Below are positions 5,772 through 11,053 of a DNA stretch of 11,053 nucleotides, in pieces (within the stretch, counting starts at the first letter, position 1; the number at the start of each line of letters is the position of its first letter). The notes below the pieces were generated by a model that did not search any database, was not told the origin of the DNA, and worked only from the letters and a program-made list of their open reading frames with translations. The translations under genes and the position numbers were made by a program. The DNA is taken from assembly GCA_934875675.1 (NCBI GenBank), contig CAKXIK010000034.1:18803-29855 (forward strand), given 5' to 3'. The DNA is from an uncultured bacterium. GTDB lineage: Bacteria; Bacillota; Clostridia; Oscillospirales; Acutalibacteraceae.

Positions 5772-7004
5772 ATGAAAATGAAAGAAGAACAATTTCGTCT
5801 GATTAAGCAACAGTTGAAAAACCTAACGTCCCGCGAGTGTTTTTATCAGAAAAAGCTGGAAGGCATTGACGTTGATGCGATTCAGTCTCAAGAGGACTTT
5901 GAAAAACTGCCGTTCACCTGGAAGGGCGATTTGCGCGAAGCGTATCCGCTCGGCTTGATGGCGGTTCCGGAAGAGGAAATCGTGCGGATTCATTCTTCTT
6001 CCGGTACAACAGGTACTCCTGTCATCATTCCTTATACCAAGCAGGATATCAGCGATTGGGCGCTGATGTTTGAACGCTGCTATCGTATGGCAGGTGTTAC
6101 AAACAAGGATCGCGTACATATTACGCCGGGCTATGGTCTTTGGACGGCGGGAATCGGGTTTCAGAACGGTGCGGAACGTTTGGGTGCGATGACGATTCCG
6201 ATGGGACCTGGAAATACCGATAAGCAATTGCGCATGATGACAGATATGAAATCTACGGTACTGTGTGCAACTTCTTCCTATGCACTGCTGCTTGCTGAGG
6301 AGATTGCAAAACGCGGAATCGGAGATCAGATTTGCCTTAAAAAGGGGATCATCGGTTCGGAACGTTGGGGCGACAAAATGCGCAAGCGCATTGCTCAGGA
6401 ATTAGGCGTTGCTCTCTATGATATCTATGGATTAACAGAGGTATATGGCCCTGGTATAGCAGTCAGTTGTGATTGCAAGGAAGGCATGCATTATTGGGAT
6501 GATTATGTGTATATTGAAATTGTGGATCCCAAAACAGGCGAGCAGGTACCGGACGGAACTGTGGGAGAAATCGTGATTACAACCCTGCGCAAACAAGGTG
6601 CACCGCTGATCCGCTACCGCACGCATGACTTATCCCGCGCGATCTCAGGCGACTGTGCTTGTGGCTCGCCGTATCCCCGCATTGATACGATTCTTGGCCG
6701 TACAGACGATATGGTGAAGGTAAAGGGCGTCAATATTTTTCCGAGCCAGATTGAAGAATTGTTAACGGTGATTCCGCAAGCCTCCAGTGAATATCAGGTC
6801 ATGATTGACCACCTGTATGGCAAGGATATTCTGACGCTGTTTGTAGAAGCTGTTCCCGGCGCAGAAAAAGATGCATTGGAACAGGAACTGCAGGCACAAT
6901 TTAAGGCGAAAATCGGTATGACACCGATTGTTAAGCCAGTAGAGATCGGGGATTTACCTCGTAGTGAGAAAAAATCCACCCGTATTTTTGATAACCGATA
7001 CTAA
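5772..7004 (+). CDS. paaK: Phenylacetate-CoA ligase family protein (arylacetate-CoA ligase)
   Basis: This AMP-forming, cytoplasmic ligase activates phenylacetate or a related arylacetate to its CoA thioester. From the ATG at 5772 it has 410 residues, matching the short anaerobic PaaK type. Visible features are the P-loop-like SSSGTTGTP (residues 75-83), YGLTE (219-223, adenylate-binding motif A5), LIRYRTHDL in the A7 region, and GRTDDMVKVKGVNIFPSQIE (hinge and start of the C-terminal domain). The final PRSEKKSTRIFDNR holds the catalytic lysine region. Cysteines in SCDCKEGMHYW and GDCACG could bind a structural metal ion, as suggested for some relatives. Further in-frame ATGs lie at 5745, 5760 and 5778; AAAGGA at 5754-5759 supports 5772 or 5778. 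It follows iorB by 74 bp. The neighbourhood points to indoleacetate, phenylacetate or 4-hydroxyphenylacetate as substrate; which one cannot be read from sequence. Confidence 0.93.
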   Translation: MKMKEEQFRLIKQQLKNLTSRECFYQKKLEGIDVDAIQSQEDFEKLPFTWKGDLREAYPLGLMAVPEEEIVRIHSSSGTTGTPVIIPYTKQDISDWALMFERCYRMAGVTNKDRVHITPGYGLWTAGIGFQNGAERLGAMTIPMGPGNTDKQLRMMTDMKSTVLCATSSYALLLAEEIAKRGIGDQICLKKGIIGSERWGDKMRKRIAQELGVALYDIYGLTEVYGPGIAVSCDCKEGMHYWDDYVYIEIVDPKTGEQVPDGTVGEIVITTLRKQGAPLIRYRTHDLSRAISGDCACGSPYPRIDTILGRTDDMVKVKGVNIFPSQIEELLTVIPQASSEYQVMIDHLYGKDILTLFVEAVPGAEKDALEQELQAQFKAKIGMTPIVKPVEIGDLPRSEKKSTRIFDNRY

Positions 7005-7082
7005 GTTCTCTTGAAACGGTATAAAAATTGGAATGTGCAGATGGGCTGCTTTCCAACCAATATAACCAATATCAAGTGAAAT

Positions 7083-7136
7083 ATGAAAAAGAGACCTGCT
7101 GCAGAATGAATAAACCGCAGCAGGTCTCTTTTTCAT
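7083..7136. terminator. Bidirectional intrinsic terminator, perfect 20-bp stem
   Basis: Positions 7083-7102 and 7117-7136 are perfectly complementary over 20 bp with a 14-nt loop. The GC core (GAGACCTGCTGC) is flanked by A5 on the left and T5 on the right, so the hairpin has a U tract in either direction. It lies between the convergent ligase gene and the AI-2E family gene and serves both. Confidence 0.92.
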
Positions 7137-7140
7137 GAAA

Positions 7141-8223
7141 TTATTTGAACAGGTGAATCTTTCCCGTGTCATTCAAATTTTTCAGAATAATGACGAGCAG
7201 GGGAAGCAGGAAGATTCCCAGTGCACCGAATAATTTAACACCCACAATCATACAGAAGAGGGTTGCAAGAGGGTGCAGCCCAACTTGCTTGCCAACAATT
7301 TTTGGCTCAATAATATTGCGGATGATCGTAATGACAACGTAAATAATGATGAGACCGATTGCAAGAGTGTATTGCTGTTGAATCAGTGCCAGAAGCATCC
7401 AGGGAATAACAACCGCACCGGTTCCGAGCACAGGAAGAATGTCTACAATTGCGATCAAAGCGGCAATGCCAATGGCATTTGGCACGCGAAGTATTAACAG
7501 TCCGATAGAAAGCTCTACAAAGGTGATGGACATAATGCAAAGGTAAGATAGAATTAGTTTAAAAACGGTACCCACTAAATAATTTTTGATATCAAACAGC
7601 AGAGAACGAAAACGGTCGTTCAATTGTCTGGTCAAAAATGTAGTAATTACATAATAGTCTGCAGCAAAAAAGAAGGAAGAAATAATAGTTACAAGCATGC
7701 TCACTAAAAATCCGGGAACACCGGTGGCAACGTTGGAAAGAAAATTGAGAGCTCCGGTGGAAATACCAGTCAGCGCACCCGACAGCGAATTGATCAGACT
7801 GTCTTGGAAATTTCCAAGCGAGCCTTCTAATGATGGTGCAACTTTGGTAAGGATCGTTTCAAACCATGCAAAAACCGATGAAAAAGCCGGTTTCAAGCTG
7901 CTTTCATAAAATGTAGGTAATTCGCTGAACAGCCCTTTTAAGAATAAAAAGAGCCTTGTGCCAAGGAAGAAAATCAGAACCCCCAAAACTGCATAGAATA
8001 GAATCGTAATAATAACCGCGATAATTTTTCGGTTTAGCTTGATTTTTTCAGCCAAAGCATTTACAATCGGCTTTAAGATAAAAGCAAATGTAAAACCAAT
8101 CAAAAATGGCATCACATAGAAAATTAAATTTTTAAAACAGAAAAAAATTATCAGTGCTACAATTGCAAAATAGGCAAAGTTAATGATAAAACGTTTTCGT
8201 TTTTCAATGTTCTCTGGTGACAT
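7141..8223 (-). CDS. AI-2E family membrane protein, YtvI-like
   Basis: This integral membrane protein of 360 residues belongs to the AI-2E/DUF20 (PerM) family. About eight hydrophobic helices can be seen: three near the N-terminus (roughly residues 12-90), a long soluble middle segment (about 95-165), and the rest in the C-terminal half. The family hallmark IEPKIVGKQVGLHPLATLFCMIVGVKLFG lies near the C-terminus. The overall form (short charged N-terminus, then IINFAYFAIVALIIFF) resembles the sporulation protein YtvI of Firmicutes; the transport role, if any, is unknown and the AI-2 link holds only for one family member. The start is ATG at 8223 because AGAAGGA lies 6 nt upstream; the longer TTG start at 8241 would place the Shine-Dalgarno inside the gene. 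It converges on the CoA ligase, sharing a terminator, and diverges from the metallo-hydrolase gene. Confidence 0.88.
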   Translation of the reverse strand: MSPENIEKRKRFIINFAYFAIVALIIFFCFKNLIFYVMPFLIGFTFAFILKPIVNALAEKIKLNRKIIAVIITILFYAVLGVLIFFLGTRLFLFLKGLFSELPTFYESSLKPAFSSVFAWFETILTKVAPSLEGSLGNFQDSLINSLSGALTGISTGALNFLSNVATGVPGFLVSMLVTIISSFFFAADYYVITTFLTRQLNDRFRSLLFDIKNYLVGTVFKLILSYLCIMSITFVELSIGLLILRVPNAIGIAALIAIVDILPVLGTGAVVIPWMLLALIQQQYTLAIGLIIIYVVITIIRNIIEPKIVGKQVGLHPLATLFCMIVGVKLFGALGIFLLPLLVIILKNLNDTGKIHLFK

Positions 8224-8320
8224 AGCTTGTCCTTCTTTCAAATTAGGATGAATAGAGCAGTTCTTGCAGAACGATAGCTTTTTAAAATTCTTTTTGACTT
8301 TAAAAATTTTCTATAATCTT

Positions 8321-8349
8321 ATTATATCGGATTCTTGGAAGAAGGACAA
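8321..8349 (-). promoter_or_regulatory. Promoter of the AI-2E family gene
   Basis: On the minus strand TTGTCC (8349-8344) is followed after 17 bp by a perfect TATAAT (8326-8321). The start would be near 8314, giving a leader of about 90 nt. This leader contains a small GTTCT/AGAAC inverted repeat at 8260-8272. Confidence 0.6.
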
Positions 8350-8378
8350 TTGTATTTTTGGAATTTTTGCAGTATGAT
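8350..8378 (+). promoter_or_regulatory. Candidate promoter of the metallo-hydrolase gene
   Basis: TTGTAT (8350-8355), a 17-bp spacer and TATGAT (8373-8378) give a weak -35 but a good -10. Its -35 directly abuts the -35 of the divergent minus-strand promoter. The leader to the gene would be about 80 nt. A second -10-like TATAAC at 8435-8440 has no -35. Confidence 0.4.
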
Positions 8379-8463
8379 ATCATAAAGTTTGTACTTCATT
8401 AATGAAACAAGTCAAAATTGCTGTAGAGTTACAGTATAACAGAGAAAGGTTGGATTATTTCAA

Positions 8464-9300
8464 ATGAAACTTCAATTTTTAGGAACCGCTGCTGCGGAAG
8501 GATGGCCTGCACTGTTTTGTGACTGCCCGTTTTGTCGTGAAGCACATAATTTAGGCGGAAAAAACATTCGTACCCGCTCGCAAAGCATCGTAGATGATCG
8601 ACTGTTGTTGGATTTTCCTGCAGATACATACTGGCACTGTATACAATATGGTGTCCATCTGGAAAAAATCGAGCATGTTTTAATTACCCATTCACATGAA
8701 GATCATTTCTATCCGCTGGATATCATGACAAAGATGCCGCCGTATGCGCATGGTGTTTCTTCTGATGCTATGCCGATGTTCCATATTTATGGAAATGAAG
8801 CGGTTATTTCGCAGATGAAAGCATTGCTCAAAGAAGACACGAAGGAAGTGTGGAAACAGTGGTTGCAGTTGCATACAGTGCAGCCTTTTAAGCCTTTTGA
8901 AGTAGATGATTATCAAATTACTCCGCTGTTATCGGATCATATGCAAACAGAACAAGCATTGTTTTATCTGATTGAAAACGATGGAAAACGGCTCCTTTAC
9001 GCACACGATACCGGAATGTTTTTGCCGGAGACGCTGGATTACTTAGAAGGAAAAAGGCTGGATGCCGTCAGCTTGGACTGCACCTTCGGCAAAGAGAATT
9101 GGTCACATGGTCATATGGGCTTCCCTGAAAATCAGGCCACCCGTCAGTGGCTGTTGGACCATGGATGCGCAGATGAAAAAACAATTTTCGTATCCAACCA
9201 TTTTTCTCACAACGGTGGAGCGGTTTATGACCGTATGGCTGAATTTGCAAAGAACACGGGCATTCAAATTTCATATGATGGTATGGTCGTTGAATTTTAA
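8464..9300 (+). CDS. MBL-fold metallo-hydrolase, PhnP-like phosphodiesterase family
   Basis: The 278-residue protein has the metallo-beta-lactamase fold and probably cleaves a phosphodiester in the cytoplasm; the substrate is unknown. The N-terminus LGTAAAEGWP leads into C19, C21, C24 (CxCxxC), the structural zinc site seen in PhnP-type cyclic phosphodiesterases. The active-site motif is H76-S-H78-E-D80-H81, with likely further ligands H159 (SDHMQ), D182 (AHDTG) and H246/H249 (SNHFSHNGG). The start ATG at 8464 follows AGAAAGG (8443-8449) by 14 nt, long even for this window. No phosphonate (phn) genes are nearby, so a role in phosphonate breakdown is not supported. It is transcribed alone or leads into dpaAB 192 bp later; a moderate terminator and a new promoter lie between. 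A tRNase Z or beta-lactamase role is unlikely given the CxCxxC site. Confidence 0.88.
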   Translation: MKLQFLGTAAAEGWPALFCDCPFCREAHNLGGKNIRTRSQSIVDDRLLLDFPADTYWHCIQYGVHLEKIEHVLITHSHEDHFYPLDIMTKMPPYAHGVSSDAMPMFHIYGNEAVISQMKALLKEDTKEVWKQWLQLHTVQPFKPFEVDDYQITPLLSDHMQTEQALFYLIENDGKRLLYAHDTGMFLPETLDYLEGKRLDAVSLDCTFGKENWSHGHMGFPENQATRQWLLDHGCADEKTIFVSNHFSHNGGAVYDRMAEFAKNTGIQISYDGMVVEF

Positions 9301-9372
9301 AGGGTTGCTGGAGCAAGTGACCATGGAAGGTTACCTGTTTTTGATTCGATTGATTGATTTTCAGTCAAGGCT

Positions 9373-9420
9373 GTCTGCACTTTCTTTTCAGAAATTTGCA
9401 GATGGTCTTTTTCTTTTTAT
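9373..9420 (+). terminator. Probable terminator after the metallo-hydrolase gene
   Basis: GTCTGCA (9373-9379) pairs with TGCAGAT (9397-9403). An inner TTCT/AGAA pair is possible, separated by an internal loop. A T-rich stretch follows (9406-9420). The stem is imperfect, so termination may be partial and some read-through into dpaA is possible. Confidence 0.5.
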
Positions 9421-9450
9421 TCACATTCTTTTTGCATTGTACATATGATA
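9420..9450 (+). promoter_or_regulatory. dpaAB promoter with sigma-K/sigma-E-like -10 element
   Basis: CATATGATA (9442-9450) fits the sigma-K -10 consensus CATAnnnTA. CACA at 9422-9425 fits the sigma-K -35 (mAC), with 16 bp between them. The same bases also read as a sigma-A site, TTCACA (9420-9425), 18 bp, TATGAT (9444-9449). Transcription would start near 9457, about 35 nt before dpaA. In Bacillus subtilis the dipicolinate synthase operon is transcribed by sigma-K in the mother cell, which favours the first reading. Confidence 0.55.
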
Positions 9451-9492
9451 AAAAGACCGGAATGATAAGAAGTTACGAAAGGGGCAGAGAAT

Positions 9493-10353
9493 ATGGCGGA
9501 AATTAATCGCTTTGCTGTCATCGGAGGAGATTTGCGTCAAGCTTATCTGGCGCAGTCAATTGCACAGGACGGATATTTTGTTTATGCAGCAGCACTGGAT
9601 GAGTATTCGTTCCCAACCATTGTGCAAAAAACTGATCTGCGCCGTGCAGTGGAGCAGTGTACCCATGTAATTCTGCCCTTGCCGGTTACGCGCGACGGTT
9701 TGACGATTTTTGCACCATACGCTGCGGAACCGTTGCCAATGGATGATTTTCTGGCTGAGCAATTACAAGGAAAACCGATTTTTTGCGGTCAGGCTAAAAA
9801 ATTACCCCATGGAGGGTTCTGGGATTCCCTTGAAATTCATGATTATTTTGACCGAGAAGATTTAGCAGTACGCAATGCAATTCCAACAGCGGAGGGTGCA
9901 CTGCAGATTGCACTGCAGGAACTTCCCTCCACGATTCACGGTTCCCGGTGCCTTGTTGCAGGATATGGGCGTATCGGCCGTGTACTTTCCAGAATGCTGC
10001 ATGCGATGGGTGCCGTAGTAACCGTTTCAGCGCGCAGACCGGAGCATTTGGCGTGGATTGAGAGCGAGGGAATGCGTCCGGTAAAAACGGAACTAATACG
10101 TGAGAGCGGTCAGTATGATATCATTTTTAATACGATTCCTTCACTCGTTTTTGATGCCAGGACACTTGCAGCGGCAGCGTCCTCTGCTTTGTATATCGAA
10201 CTGGCATCCCCGCCGTATGGCGTTGATCTTGATGCGGCGGAAAGACTTAATATTCCGGTAATGCTGGCACAGAGTCTGCCCGGAAAAGTTGCTCCTCAAA
10301 CGGCAGGGATTATTATTAAACAAGCAATTTATTCTATGTTGCACGGCGAATAA
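9493..10353 (+). CDS. dpaA: Dipicolinate synthase subunit A
   Basis: DpaA (SpoVFA) works with DpaB in the mother cell to make dipicolinic acid from the lysine-pathway intermediate dihydrodipicolinate/HTPA; the product is loaded into the spore core with calcium. The protein has 286 residues, close to the family norm. The N-terminal domain starts RFAVIGGDLRQAYLAQSIAQDG, a first nucleotide-fold glycine motif typical of DpaA. The C-terminal Rossmann domain carries VAGYGRIGRVLSRML (G157, G159, G162), followed by SARRPEH, expected to bind NAD(P). The start ATG is supported by GAAAGGGG (9477-9484), 8 nt upstream. dpaB follows 31 bp later, so the two form an operon. Presence of this pair means the organism uses the classical synthase rather than the EtfA-based route of some clostridia. 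Confidence 0.94.
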   Translation: MAEINRFAVIGGDLRQAYLAQSIAQDGYFVYAAALDEYSFPTIVQKTDLRRAVEQCTHVILPLPVTRDGLTIFAPYAAEPLPMDDFLAEQLQGKPIFCGQAKKLPHGGFWDSLEIHDYFDREDLAVRNAIPTAEGALQIALQELPSTIHGSRCLVAGYGRIGRVLSRMLHAMGAVVTVSARRPEHLAWIESEGMRPVKTELIRESGQYDIIFNTIPSLVFDARTLAAAASSALYIELASPPYGVDLDAAERLNIPVMLAQSLPGKVAPQTAGIIIKQAIYSMLHGE

Positions 10354-10384
10354 TTGCGCCGGGCTCAGAAAGGCATGAAGAACA

Positions 10385-10984
10385 ATGAGCAAGGCAACAA
10401 TCGGATTCGCACTTTGCGGTTCATTTTGCACATTCTCACGCGCATTGGCGGCAATGCGTGCGCTGAGTGAAGCAAATTATTCTATTCTACCGATTTTTTC
10501 CCAAAACGCAGCGTCTATTGATACCCGTTTTGGAAAAGCAGAGGATTTTGTAAAAGAGGCGGAAGAAATTGCAGGTCGAAAAGCAATTTTAACAATTGAG
10601 CAGGCAGAACCAATCGGCCCGCATAAAATGACAGATTTACTTTTAGTTGCTCCTTGTACCGGAAATACACTGGCGAAACTTTCCAACGGTATTACGGATA
10701 CTCCTGTAACGATGGCAGTAAAATCACATTTGCGCGGAGCACGGCCTGTACTTGTTGCGGTTTCCACAAACGATGCGTTGGCAGCTTCAGCACAAAATCT
10801 GGGGCGTCTGCTGAACACCAAGCATTACTTTTTTGTTCCATTTGCACAGGATGCGCCCTTTGCAAAGCCGAATTCGCTCGTTGCAGATTTCGCAATTATT
10901 CCGCAAGCAGTGGAAGAAGCTTTGTTGCATCGTCAATTGGAGCCGGTTATTTTGCCACCGCGGATTCATCAGGATACCAATTGA
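10385..10984 (+). CDS. dpaB: Dipicolinate synthase subunit B (flavoprotein)
   Basis: DpaB (SpoVFB) is the flavoprotein-like partner of DpaA in dipicolinate synthesis. It has 199 residues, the normal size. The N-terminus IGFALCGSFCTFSRALAAM matches the phosphate-binding loop of the flavodoxin-like flavoprotein (HFCD) fold. DTRFGKAEDFV, LLVAPCTGNTLAKLSNGITDTPVTMA (A89-P90-C91-T92-G93-N94) and VSTNDAL follow, and KPNSLVADF sits near the C-terminus; all are DpaB family blocks. The ATG at 10385 follows AGAAAGG (10367-10373) by 11 nt. A hairpin begins 4 bases after the stop codon, so the operon probably contains only dpaAB, without the asd-dapG-dapA genes that follow it in Bacillus. Confidence 0.95.
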   Translation: MSKATIGFALCGSFCTFSRALAAMRALSEANYSILPIFSQNAASIDTRFGKAEDFVKEAEEIAGRKAILTIEQAEPIGPHKMTDLLLVAPCTGNTLAKLSNGITDTPVTMAVKSHLRGARPVLVAVSTNDALAASAQNLGRLLNTKHYFFVPFAQDAPFAKPNSLVADFAIIPQAVEEALLHRQLEPVILPPRIHQDTN

Positions 10985-10987
10985 AAA

Positions 10988-11024
10988 AGCCTCCGGCATC
11001 TTTCTTTTAAAAGTGCCGGAGGCT
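10988..11024. terminator. Intrinsic terminator after dpaB, stronger on the minus strand
   Basis: AGCCTCCGGCA (10988-10998) and TGCCGGAGGCT (11014-11024) form a perfect 11-bp stem. Four more base pairs (CTTT/AAAG, 11000-11003 with 11010-11013) can form inside the loop. On the plus strand the following bases are CAATTTGTTTT, a poor U tract. On the minus strand the stem is followed by five T (A tract at 10984-10988), so it also looks built to stop transcription arriving from the right. Confidence 0.8.
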
Positions 11025-11053
11025 CAATTTGTTTTATGCAATTAGTGTAACAG

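Noticed and set aside
7061..7077. Repeated ACCAATAT-like words before the bidirectional terminator
   Set aside because: Two short AT-rich copies only; no array, no link to a gene start.
8294..8317. TTGACT and TATAAT on the plus strand
   Set aside because: Only 12 bp separate them, too short for a sigma-A promoter; the TATAAT-like bases are in an AT-rich tract.
8464..9300. Reading the MBL protein as tRNase Z, a beta-lactamase or a phosphonate-operon PhnP
   Set aside because: The CxCxxC site near the N-terminus argues against the first two, and no phn genes are present to support the third; only the broader PhnP-like family is called.
1..11053. CRISPR array, transposon, phage or tRNA/rRNA content
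   Set aside because: No regularly spaced repeats, transposase or integrase motifs, or cloverleaf-like sequences were seen on either strand.

Overview
The window looks like chromosomal DNA from an anaerobic, endospore-forming member of the Clostridia, probably near the Oscillospiraceae/Ruminococcaceae; this placement is inference. The support is gene content: a ferredoxin-dependent indolepyruvate oxidoreductase (an anaerobe enzyme), a dipicolinate synthase pair (spore formers only), moderate GC, and ribosome-binding sites of the AGAAAGG type. No phage, insertion sequence, CRISPR array, tRNA or rRNA gene is visible. Most of the window is ordinary core metabolism.

Layout, left to right. (1) 2-991: the C-terminal part of dihydroxy-acid dehydratase (ilvD), cut by the window edge, closed by a clean intrinsic terminator. 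(2) 1067-2976: a strong sigma-A-type promoter, a small DUF2007-like protein with one C-terminal membrane helix, and an O-acetylhomoserine sulfhydrylase (metY type). (3) 2963-3099: a promoter and terminator enclosing about 103 nt that do not look coding. The predicted transcript folds into nested helices with a possible pseudoknot; this is the best candidate for something undescribed. (4) 3130-7004: a promoter followed by iorA, iorB and a phenylacetate-CoA ligase homologue on the same strand. Together they interconvert aryl-2-oxoacids, arylacetyl-CoA and arylacetates. (5) 7083-7136: a perfect 20-bp inverted repeat terminating both this unit and the convergent gene. (6) 7141-8223, minus strand: an AI-2E family (YtvI-like) membrane protein. 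(7) 8464-9300: a PhnP-like metallo-beta-lactamase-fold hydrolase, divergent from gene 6, with the two candidate promoters back to back. (8) 9420-10984: dpaA and dpaB (spoVFA/spoVFB), making the spore-core compound dipicolinic acid, behind a site that fits a sigma-K/sigma-E -10 element, then a terminator.

Functional themes: amino-acid metabolism (ilvD, metY), reversible aromatic amino-acid/arylacetate metabolism driven by ferredoxin (iorAB plus ligase), and sporulation (dpaAB, perhaps the YtvI-like protein). Several start codons were moved from the longest reading frame to a downstream codon because of Shine-Dalgarno position and family alignment from memory.
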